The notes beneath the pieces are model-generated. The model had not been told where the DNA came from, searched no databases, and saw only the letters and a list, made by a program, of their open reading frames with translations. A stretch of DNA of 64,000 nucleotides, from positions 491,324 to 555,323 of the forward strand of contig CAVTGV010000010.1 in assembly GCA_963734365.1 (NCBI GenBank), read 5' to 3'. This stretch comes from JACVRW01 sp963734365 (GTDB taxonomy: Bacteria; Actinomycetota; Thermoleophilia; Solirubrobacterales; Thermoleophilaceae). Each line of letters begins with the position of its first letter. Position 1 is the first letter of the stretch. A program made the translations under genes and the position numbers. Below, in pieces: positions 16,739 to 23,461 of this stretch.

Positions 16739-18144
16739 GCACCGATCCTCCGGAAGATCGCGAGCGAACCCAGGTACGAATCCTCGGAGGTGGCATAGAC
16801 GTTGCGGCCGTCACGGCTCACGGTCACCGCCACGGCCACCGTCAGCCCCCGTCCGTCGGGACAGCCCAGCCCACCGCCCCGGAGGAAGCACGCCCACCTG
16901 CCGGGCAGCTGCCTGAGCCTGCCCGTGGAGCGGTCGCGCGCCATGGCGCCCAGCATGTTGACCTTGGCGGAGACGGCGTAGAGGTTGCGACCGTCGGGGC
17001 TCAGGGCAACGCCCCACACCTCGTCGAGTGCTCGTCCGGGACGGCAGCGGCCGCCGCTGCCGTTCTGGCTTATGCAGCCGGCGCGGCTCAGCGACTGGGT
17101 GAGGGCGCCGGTGGCCCTGTCGCGGTGCAGGATCGCAACGCCGTCGCTGATGGAGGACGCGACGTACACGCCGCGGCCGTCGGCCGTGATCGCCAGGTCC
17201 ACTGGGCCGGCCATCGCACGCCCGGTGGCGCATCCTCCGGCGCCGCCCTTGGCGAGGCATCCGGCCTCGCCCGCGGCCTGCGAGAGCCCGGCCGGGCCCT
17301 GGCTCAACGCTGCCACGGCGTTGCTTCGCGAGCCCGCCACTAGCACGTAGCGGCTGTCGGGGCTGACCGCGACCTCCTCGGGGGCCCCGATGCCCCGCGC
17401 CAGACGGCACCCGACAGCCCCGTCGCGACTCACGCAGCCGGCCGCGCCCGCCGGCTGGGTCACGCTGCCGTCGGCCGCGCGGCTGAGTGAGGCGACCGCG
17501 CTGGGGAAGCGCCGCCCGGCCACGTAGACGTGCTCGCCGTCGGGGCTCACGGCCACGCTGGTCGGCTCGTTCAGCGCCCGGCCCACCAAGCAACCACCGC
17601 CGGGGAACTGACTGAAGCAGCCCCGGGCCCCGGGAAGCTGGCGCAGTGCCCCGGTCCGCCGGTTGCGTGCGAACACGGCGAGTGCGTCGCTGCCGGCGGC
17701 CGTGACGTAGACGTTCGCCCCGTCGGGGCTGATCGCGATCGAGCTGGGGCGGGCCAGTGCCCGGGCCGCCGCGCATGAGTCGCGACGCTCGTGTCGCACG
17801 CAGCCGCGACGCCCCGGCAGCTGCTCGAGCTCGCCGGTGCGGCGGCGGCGCGCAAAGACGGCGACTGCGTTGCTGCCGTAGGAGGCCACGTACGCGTGCC
17901 TGCCGTCCGGGCTGATCGCGATCTCCTCCGGGCTCGTCACGGCCCGCCCTCGGGCACAGCGATTGGTTCCACGCGCGTGGATGCAACCCGCCTGCCCGCC
18001 GGGCTGCACCAAGCGCCCCTCGGGGGCCGCGGCGGTGGCGTGAGGCTGGTCGGCCTGGGCGAGGGCGGCGATTAGAGCGAGGAGAACCCCGAGCGCCAGA
18101 ATAAGCGTTGCCACGGACCGGCGAGAGTCTCGACCAGATCGCAC
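16735..18144 (-). CDS. Secreted seven-bladed beta-propeller with a cysteine pair in every blade
   Basis: A 469-residue exported protein (signal/anchor in residues 8-31). It consists of seven repeats of about 60 residues with the pattern IAISPDGRHAYVAS, AVAVFARRRRTGEL, QLPGRRGC. Each repeat contains two cysteines about 8-10 residues apart, 14 in all, probably one disulfide per blade. The N-terminal RLVQPGGQAG supplies the last strand missing from repeat 7, the usual ring closure. It resembles lactonase-like (YVTN) propellers. It is cotranscribed and coupled to the sulfatase downstream, so it may bind the same polymer or cell-surface substrate; that role is inference. Confidence 0.85.
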   Translation of the reverse strand: MRSGRDSRRSVATLILALGVLLALIAALAQADQPHATAAAPEGRLVQPGGQAGCIHARGTNRCARGRAVTSPEEIAISPDGRHAYVASYGSNAVAVFARRRRTGELEQLPGRRGCVRHERRDSCAAARALARPSSIAISPDGANVYVTAAGSDALAVFARNRRTGALRQLPGARGCFSQFPGGGCLVGRALNEPTSVAVSPDGEHVYVAGRRFPSAVASLSRAADGSVTQPAGAAGCVSRDGAVGCRLARGIGAPEEVAVSPDSRYVLVAGSRSNAVAALSQGPAGLSQAAGEAGCLAKGGAGGCATGRAMAGPVDLAITADGRGVYVASSISDGVAILHRDRATGALTQSLSRAGCISQNGSGGRCRPGRALDEVWGVALSPDGRNLYAVSAKVNMLGAMARDRSTGRLRQLPGRWACFLRGGGLGCPDGRGLTVAVAVTVSRDGRNVYATSEDSYLGSLAIFRRIGA

Positions 18145-18229
18145 GGAAATGGCTCCTGGCGCACACTAACGCCTCGCCGACCCCAGATGCGAGCGATTCG
18201 TGACCCATTTCGTTCAGGATGGGCAATCC

Positions 18230-19411
18230 GTGACCGATCGTTCCGACGAGGTGCAGGCCTGGCTCGGCTCTCGTGCCGACGAGATGGCCGGGCTCCTGGA
18301 GGAGCTCGTGGCCACGGACACGGAGAATCCTCCCGGCCGCCGGCTCGGCGAATGCGGCGTGATTCTCCGCGATGCGATGGAGCGGCTGGGTCTAGCGCCC
18401 GAGATCCTCGAGCTCGCTCCGAGCGGAGGGCTCGAGGATCCGTGCATCGTCCGCGGCACGGCCGGCGGCGCCGCCGGCCCGCAGACGGTCTACTTCCATG
18501 GTCACTTCGACGTCGTACCGGCGCAGCGGCGCGAGCAGTTCAAGCCGCAGCGGCGCGACGGCAAGATCATCGGCCGCGGCAGCGCGGACATGAAGGGTGG
18601 CCTGGTGAGCATGATCTACGGCGCCGCGGCGGCCCGCGAGCTCGGACTGCTCGGCCACGGGCGGATCGTCCTCCACTTCGTCTGCGACGAGGAGACCGGC
18701 AGCGCTGTCGGGTCCGGGCATCTGCGCGAGGCCGGGCTGATCGACTCGGGCGCACTGGCCATGCTCACCGCGGAGCCGACAGGAGGCGCCGTCTGGCACG
18801 CGAGCCGCGGCGCCATCACGATGCGGGTCACCGTGCGCGGGCGCGAGGCGCACGTGGGCCAGGCGCATCTGGGGGTCAACGCCTTCGAGCACATGATCCG
18901 GGTGGCCGAGCCGCTCACCGAGCTTGCGGACGACCTGCTCGCTCGTGGCTCCATGCTCGTGGTGGGCGGTTCCGCCGGCGCCGGGGCCAACTTCAACGTC
19001 GTGCCGGGGTCGGCGTGGTTCTCACTGGATCGCCGCTTCAACCCCGAGGAGGATCTGGACGAGGAGGTCGCTCGACTTACCGACACGATCACCGAGGCCG
19101 CCACCCACGTGCAGGCCGAGGTGACGATCGACGTGCTCCAGCGCCAACCGTCGGGAAGCACCGACGAGGCGCATCCCGCAGCATTGACACTGGCGGGCTG
19201 CATCGCCGGCGTGGAGGGCGCCGAGCCGCGGTTCGAGGTGTGCCCCGGTTCGCTGGACACTCGCTGGTACGCCCAGCTGGGCATCCCGGCCTTCGCCTAC
19301 GGTGCCGGACGGCTCGACGTCTCCCACGGCCCCCGCGAGTTCATCGACGAGGCCGCTATGGCCCGCTGCGCCGCGGTGTACGCGCGCTTTGCCGGCGAGC
19401 TGCTTCCGTGA
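18230..19411 (+). CDS. M20-family metallopeptidase / deacylase
   Basis: A protein of the M20/ArgE/DapE/ACY1 family. Metal-site motifs are VYFHGHFDVVPA (first His and Asp), GRGSADMKGG (bridging Asp), FVCDEETGS (catalytic Glu and ligand), LTAEPTG and a late GRLDVSHGPREF (His). The dimerisation domain lies between, around residues 190-300. The GTG at 18230 is chosen over the one at 18200 because AGGATGG stands eight bases upstream. It is transcribed alone. Substrate (an N-acyl amino acid or dipeptide) is not clear. Confidence 0.9.
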   Translation: MTDRSDEVQAWLGSRADEMAGLLEELVATDTENPPGRRLGECGVILRDAMERLGLAPEILELAPSGGLEDPCIVRGTAGGAAGPQTVYFHGHFDVVPAQRREQFKPQRRDGKIIGRGSADMKGGLVSMIYGAAAARELGLLGHGRIVLHFVCDEETGSAVGSGHLREAGLIDSGALAMLTAEPTGGAVWHASRGAITMRVTVRGREAHVGQAHLGVNAFEHMIRVAEPLTELADDLLARGSMLVVGGSAGAGANFNVVPGSAWFSLDRRFNPEEDLDEEVARLTDTITEAATHVQAEVTIDVLQRQPSGSTDEAHPAALTLAGCIAGVEGAEPRFEVCPGSLDTRWYAQLGIPAFAYGAGRLDVSHGPREFIDEAAMARCAAVYARFAGELLP

Positions 19412-19427
19412 GCCGCGCCGCGCAGAG

Positions 19428-19631
19428 CTAGCCGACCTGCGCTCCGGAGAGCTGCCCGCGGAACGTCGCGATCTCCGTGACGGCGGCCCCCACGAACGCC
19501 TGGAGCGTCACCGCGATCTCGTCGTCGAGGTCGGCCATGTAGGCCGGGTTGGCGGCCAGGCCCTCGATCGAGGCGAGAGCACGCTCGGCGTTGAGGTCTC
19601 TGAGCTGGGTGTGGATCTCGCTTGCGGACAT
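19428..19631 (-). CDS. Small hypothetical protein
   Basis: A 67-residue acidic, mostly helical protein (MSASEIHTQLRDLNAERALA). Codon use is like that of the neighbours. No motif is recognised. It begins seven bases after the stop of another small frame in the same direction, so the two may form a tiny operon. Confidence 0.45.
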   Translation of the reverse strand: MSASEIHTQLRDLNAERALASIEGLAANPAYMADLDDEIAVTLQAFVGAAVTEIATFRGQLSGAQVG

Positions 19632-19638
19632 GGCGGGA

Positions 19639-19827
19639 TCATCGACCCGCGCGAGCCGTCCGGAGATCCGTGAGACCCCCGGTCCTCCCCCGGTTGACCC
19701 CCGGGGTGCCGCGAGCGATGCGACGCGCCGCGATCTTCTCGGCGGCTTCGCGGGTGCCGGCCACGGCGGTGACGGTGTGGCCTTCGACTGTGACTGTCCA
19801 GAAGCGGGGTGCCATGGGAATCATCAT
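19639..19827 (-). CDS. Small basic hypothetical protein
   Basis: A 62-residue frame beginning MMIPMAPRFWTVTVEGHTVT. The first 40 residues look like a small alpha-beta protein (strand-strand-helix, TREAAEKIAARRIARG), the rest is Arg/Gly-rich. GGAAGG stands about nine bases before the ATG. It could be a real small protein or a chance frame. Confidence 0.4.
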   Translation of the reverse strand: MMIPMAPRFWTVTVEGHTVTAVAGTREAAEKIAARRIARGTPGVNRGRTGGLTDLRTARAGR

Positions 19828-19987
19828 GGGGTCTGGGCCTTCCCGTTACATCAGGCGAGGACCCTGAGCCGGGGCCGCCGCACCCTGATTTGGCGCACCC
19901 CCGCGAGACGTCGCGCGCGCCGCCGCCATAGCATGTGCCGAACAACACAGTCCGGCGCGTCGTCGGTCACTCGAGGCGGGAGCAACC

Positions 19988-21040
19988 ATGTACGAGAGCA
20001 ACGGCGAGAAGTACTTCGTGTTCGACGGGCATGTCCATTTCTGGGACGCCAGTCCCGGCAACTGGGTCAAGGGCCAGGAGGAGTACGCCAAGGGCTGGAT
20101 CGAGTGCTTCCACGCCTATCAGTCGCTCGGACCGCCCGAGACGCACTGGCCGATCGAGAAGTTCCAGAAGTACTCCGAGGAGGACTTCGTCAAGGACGTG
20201 TTCGAGGAGGGCTGCGTCGACGTCGCGCTCTTCAACCCCACGGACCTGCGCCAGTGGTACGTGGAGGGGTTCAACACGACCGAGCGCGACGCGGGGATGG
20301 TCGAGAAGTATCCGGACAAGCTGATCGTCAACGGCCGCTGGGATCCGCGCGAGGGCGAAGCCGGCCTGCGCAAGCTCGAGGAGGACGCCGAGCGCTACGG
20401 CCTCAAGGGGGTCAAGCTCTACACGGCCGAGTGGCTCAACGGCTCGCGCGGGTGGAAGCTCACCGATCCCGAGGCGGTGCCGTTCTTCGAGAAGTGCCAG
20501 GAGCTCGGGATCAAGAACGTCCACGTCCACAAGGGGCCGACGATCTGGCCGCTGGACAAGGATGCCTTCGACGTCTCCGATGTTGACCACGTGGCCACCG
20601 ACTTCCCGGAGCTCAACTTCGTCGTCGAGCACGTGGGTCTGCCGCGGATCGAGGACTTCTGCTTCATGGCCACGCAGGAGCCCAACGTCTACGCCGGGCT
20701 GGCGGTGGTGATCGGCGGCCTCATGCACGCCCGTCCGCGCTTCTTCGCCAAGGTCATGGGCGAGCTGCTGTTCTGGGTCGGCGAGGACAAGATGCTGTTC
20801 GGCAGCGACTACGCGATCTGGGAGCCGAAGTGGCAGATTGAGGGGCTCGTCCAGTGGGACTACCCCGGCGAGGAGTTCTCCGACTACCCGGAGTTCACGA
20901 CGGCGGCGAAGCGGAAGATCCTCGGCCTGAACGCGGCCAAGCTCTACGACGTCGAGGTGCCGGAGGAGTACCGCCTTCCCGAGGAGGAAGCGGAGGCGGC
21001 CGCCCCCGACGACGCGCGGCTCGTGGAGGACCGCGCGTGA
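19988..21040 (+). CDS. Amidohydrolase-family (amidohydrolase_2) metal hydrolase
   Basis: A 350-residue TIM-barrel amidohydrolase. The metal-site HxH is in FVFDGHVHFWD near residue 16, a later barrel His is in FVVEHVGLPR, and the conserved Asp is in LFGSDYAIWEP. First gene of a three-gene operon: its TGA overlaps the GTG of the DUF59 gene, which in turn overlaps the alcohol dehydrogenase start. The same trio accompanies propane-type soluble diiron monooxygenase genes in mycobacteria and rhodococci, from memory of those clusters. The monooxygenase itself is not in this window. The substrate is unknown. Confidence 0.88.
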   Translation: MYESNGEKYFVFDGHVHFWDASPGNWVKGQEEYAKGWIECFHAYQSLGPPETHWPIEKFQKYSEEDFVKDVFEEGCVDVALFNPTDLRQWYVEGFNTTERDAGMVEKYPDKLIVNGRWDPREGEAGLRKLEEDAERYGLKGVKLYTAEWLNGSRGWKLTDPEAVPFFEKCQELGIKNVHVHKGPTIWPLDKDAFDVSDVDHVATDFPELNFVVEHVGLPRIEDFCFMATQEPNVYAGLAVVIGGLMHARPRFFAKVMGELLFWVGEDKMLFGSDYAIWEPKWQIEGLVQWDYPGEEFSDYPEFTTAAKRKILGLNAAKLYDVEVPEEYRLPEEEAEAAAPDDARLVEDRA

Positions 21041-21732
21041 CGAGCCGGCCGGACGTTCTCGACGCGCTCGGCACGGTCTTCGATCCCGAGCTCGACGAGC
21101 CGATCACCTCGCTGCGGTTCGTGAGCGAGTGCGAAGTCTCGGCCGCCGGCGACGTGGAGGTCCGGCTGCGGCTGCCGACGCCGCAGTGCGCGCCGAACTT
21201 CGCCTATCTCATGGCCTCCGACGCGCGCGACGCTGTGCGCCGGCTGCCGGAGGTGGGCGCGGTCACGGTGCTGCTCGAAGACCACTACACCGGCCGCGAG
21301 ATCAACGCCGCCGTCGGTCGCGGCGAAGGCTTTGCGGAGGCGTTTCCGGGAGAGACCGAGGGCGACCTGAGCGCCCTTCGCGACCTGTTCCGCCGCAAGG
21401 CTCTCGTTGCGCGGCAGAGCAAGCTCGCGGAGGCACTGGTCGCCGCCGGCGAGACCCCGGAGCAGATCACGGCACGGCGCGTGGCGGATCTGCCGCTCGA
21501 TCCAGGGGCTCGGCGCTGCATCGAGCTGCGTGAGCAGCTGGGCCTCGACGCGGCGGACGAGGCTCCGGCCTTCGTCCTGCCCAACGGCGATCCGATCGCG
21601 GCCGGCGACCTGAGCCGCTGGCTGCGCAGAGCCCGGCTGATCCGGACCAGCCTCGAGGCCAACGGAGGGCTGTGCCGCTCGCTGCTCAGCGTGCGCTACG
21701 ACATTCCCGAGTCGGAAGAGGTGGCGGCGTGA
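21037..21732 (+). CDS. DUF59 (MIP18-like) iron-sulfur assembly-type protein
   Basis: A 231-residue protein. Residues 1-95 are the DUF59/MIP18 domain (VLDALGTVFDPELDEPITSL, then RLPTPQCAPNFAYLMASDA with the conserved Cys). Proteins with this domain help iron-sulfur cluster assembly or diiron enzyme maturation. The remaining 130 residues form a family-specific extension. The GTG start at 21037 overlaps the upstream stop (GTGA), and the stop overlaps the downstream start the same way, so the three proteins are coupled. Confidence 0.85.
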   Translation: MTSRPDVLDALGTVFDPELDEPITSLRFVSECEVSAAGDVEVRLRLPTPQCAPNFAYLMASDARDAVRRLPEVGAVTVLLEDHYTGREINAAVGRGEGFAEAFPGETEGDLSALRDLFRRKALVARQSKLAEALVAAGETPEQITARRVADLPLDPGARRCIELREQLGLDAADEAPAFVLPNGDPIAAGDLSRWLRRARLIRTSLEANGGLCRSLLSVRYDIPESEEVAA

Positions 21733-22760
21733 AGGCGGCGCGGCTGCACGAGTACCACCAGCAGCTCAAGGTCGAGGAGGCCGACGAGCCGAAGGCCACG
21801 GGTCCGCTCGACGTCGTCGTTCGTGTCGGCGCGGCGGGACTGTGCCGCACGGACCTCCACATCCAGGAAGGGCAGTGGGCCGAGAAGTCAGGGGTCAAGT
21901 TGCCCTACACGCCGGGCCACGAGAACGCCGGCTGGATCCACGAGATCGGGTCCGGAGTCACCAACGTCGAGGTCGGCGACACGGTGATCGTCCACCCGTT
22001 CATCACCTGCGGGCTGTGCCGGCCGTGCCGCGCCGGCGACGACATGCACTGCGTGAACGGCTCGTTCCCCGGCATCGACCGCGACGGCGGCTTCGCCGAC
22101 TTCCTGTTCACGAGCGCGCGCTCGGTGGTGAAGCTCGATCCGTCGCTCGAGCCGAAGGACATCGCCGCGCTGGCGGACGCGGGACTGACCGCCATCCACG
22201 CGGTGAAGAAGGCGATCCCGGTGCTCGGCTCGGGCACGAAGGTCGTGGTGATCGGCGCGGGAGGGCTCGGTCACATCGGCATCCAGTGCCTGAAGGCGAT
22301 GACGCCCACCGAGATCATCGTGGTCGACCCCTCCGAGCCGGCGCTGGCGCTGGCCCGCGAGCTGGGCGCGGACCACACCGTCCAGGTCGATGGTTCGCAC
22401 GTGGAGAAGGTGCAGGAGCTCACCGACGGCCGCGGCGCGCAGGCCATCATCGACTTCGTCGGCGAGAACGGCGCGATCGAGGACGGCGTGGCGATGATCG
22501 AGGACGGCGGCTTCTACTACGTGATCGGCTACGGCGAGAACGTGAACATCCCGACCATCGACGTGATCTCGCGCGAGATCTCGTTCATCGGCAACCTCGT
22601 GGGCACGTACGTGGATCTCGAGGACCTGATGACGCTCACCGCCCAGGGCCAGGTCAAGCTGCACACCACCACCTATCCGCTGGATGCGATCAACGACGCG
22701 ATGGCGGACCTCGACAACGGCCGGCTCCAGGGCCGCGGCATCCTGATTCCCAGCGACTAA
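21729..22760 (+). CDS. Zinc-dependent alcohol dehydrogenase (MDR family)
   Basis: A 343-residue medium-chain dehydrogenase. Catalytic zinc ligands are in GLCRTDLH (Cys) and PYTPGHENAG (His-Glu). The structural zinc loop is partly kept as CGLCRPCRAGDDMHC, four cysteines. The NAD(P) fold has VVVIGAGGLGHIGIQCL followed by an Asp (VVDPS), favouring NAD. The GTG at 21729 overlaps the DUF59 stop. In related clusters such enzymes oxidise alcohols made by an alkane monooxygenase. The operon ends in a 10-bp GC hairpin just after the stop. Confidence 0.92.
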   Translation: MKAARLHEYHQQLKVEEADEPKATGPLDVVVRVGAAGLCRTDLHIQEGQWAEKSGVKLPYTPGHENAGWIHEIGSGVTNVEVGDTVIVHPFITCGLCRPCRAGDDMHCVNGSFPGIDRDGGFADFLFTSARSVVKLDPSLEPKDIAALADAGLTAIHAVKKAIPVLGSGTKVVVIGAGGLGHIGIQCLKAMTPTEIIVVDPSEPALALARELGADHTVQVDGSHVEKVQELTDGRGAQAIIDFVGENGAIEDGVAMIEDGGFYYVIGYGENVNIPTIDVISREISFIGNLVGTYVDLEDLMTLTAQGQVKLHTTTYPLDAINDAMADLDNGRLQGRGILIPSD

Positions 22761-22792
22761 GGGAGGCGGGCCGCTCGCGCGACCCGCCTCCC
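22761..22792 (+). terminator. Strong hairpin after the ADH operon
   Basis: GGGAGGCGGG (22761-22770) and CCCGCCTCCC (22783-22792) form a perfect ten-pair stem around a 12-base loop, starting at the base after the ADH stop. There is no T-run. The convergent secreted-protein gene ends at 22807, so it may stop transcripts from both sides. Confidence 0.65.
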
Positions 22793-22806
22793 CTGTCGCC
22801 GGCCGG

Positions 22807-23370
22807 TCAGCGGGAGATGCGACCGATCAGCGTCATGTGCTCGCGATCGTTGGCGTCCTCGAACGAGGTCATCAGGCCGCTCCCCTTCGCCTTCGCGTAG
22901 GCGCCGGTTCCGCGCTTGACGACGAACTTGGCGAGCGTCGTGAAGGACGAGGTGCGCGGGTCACCGGCGCCGTCCTGGCACGAGTCGCCCGACAGCCCGA
23001 GCACCAGCCGGTCCGGCGAACCCTCACCCAGGACGATTCGCCCGTCGACGGGGGCGCATACGCCGCCCTCACCGTTGGGGAATGCCTCGGCGACCTTCAG
23101 GTCGATCGCGCCGTTGTAAGTGCCCGTGCCAACCGGCGTGCCGCGGAAGACGCCGTCGGTGAGCTCGATGCAGACGCCGGCGGGGCACGGTGTGTCCTTG
23201 ACGGTGTCCTCGCCGCGCACCACCAGGCGCTCGCTGCTTCGGTGCTTCGCGGGCTGCGAGCCGGCCGCGCTGGCGCCGCTCGTGGCGACGGCGAACGTGA
23301 GACCAATGAGTGCCAGCGCGATGAGCGCGAGCGTTGACGGGAGCCGGCGGGTCTGGGTCGAGATGAACAT
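22807..23370 (-). CDS. Secreted protein of unknown function
   Basis: A 187-residue protein with a signal peptide (residues about 1-36, ending ATSGASAAGS). The mature part carries a CPAGVC cysteine pair and alternating strands (RGTPVGTGTYNGAIDL, FTTLAKFVVKRGTGAYAKAKG) that recall the small beta-barrel seen in secreted allene-oxide-cyclase-like proteins; that resemblance is weak. AGGAGG stands six bases before the ATG at 23370. A 6-bp hairpin lies in the leader just before it. It follows the LAL regulator gene by 91 bp. Confidence 0.8.
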   Translation of the reverse strand: MFISTQTRRLPSTLALIALALIGLTFAVATSGASAAGSQPAKHRSSERLVVRGEDTVKDTPCPAGVCIELTDGVFRGTPVGTGTYNGAIDLKVAEAFPNGEGGVCAPVDGRIVLGEGSPDRLVLGLSGDSCQDGAGDPRTSSFTTLAKFVVKRGTGAYAKAKGSGLMTSFEDANDREHMTLIGRISR

Positions 23371-23386
23371 GTTGCCTCCTGGGTGA

Positions 23387-23408
23387 GCCCTCGGGAGAGG
23401 GCGTTTTT
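23387..23408 (+). terminator. Hairpin followed by T-run, in leader of the secreted-protein gene
   Basis: GCCCTC (23387-23392) and GAGGGC (23397-23402) pair around GGGA, followed on the + strand by GTTTTT. Read on + this is an intrinsic-terminator shape, yet no + gene leads into it. Read on the coding (-) strand the same stem sits about seven bases before the AGGAGG, in the 5' leader of the secreted-protein gene. It may shield that gene from readthrough of antisense transcripts or affect its translation. Confidence 0.45.
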
Positions 23409-23461
23409 CGTTGTGGAGGCAGGATCGGGCCCCGGGAGGCTCACGCCATCGGCGTAACCAC

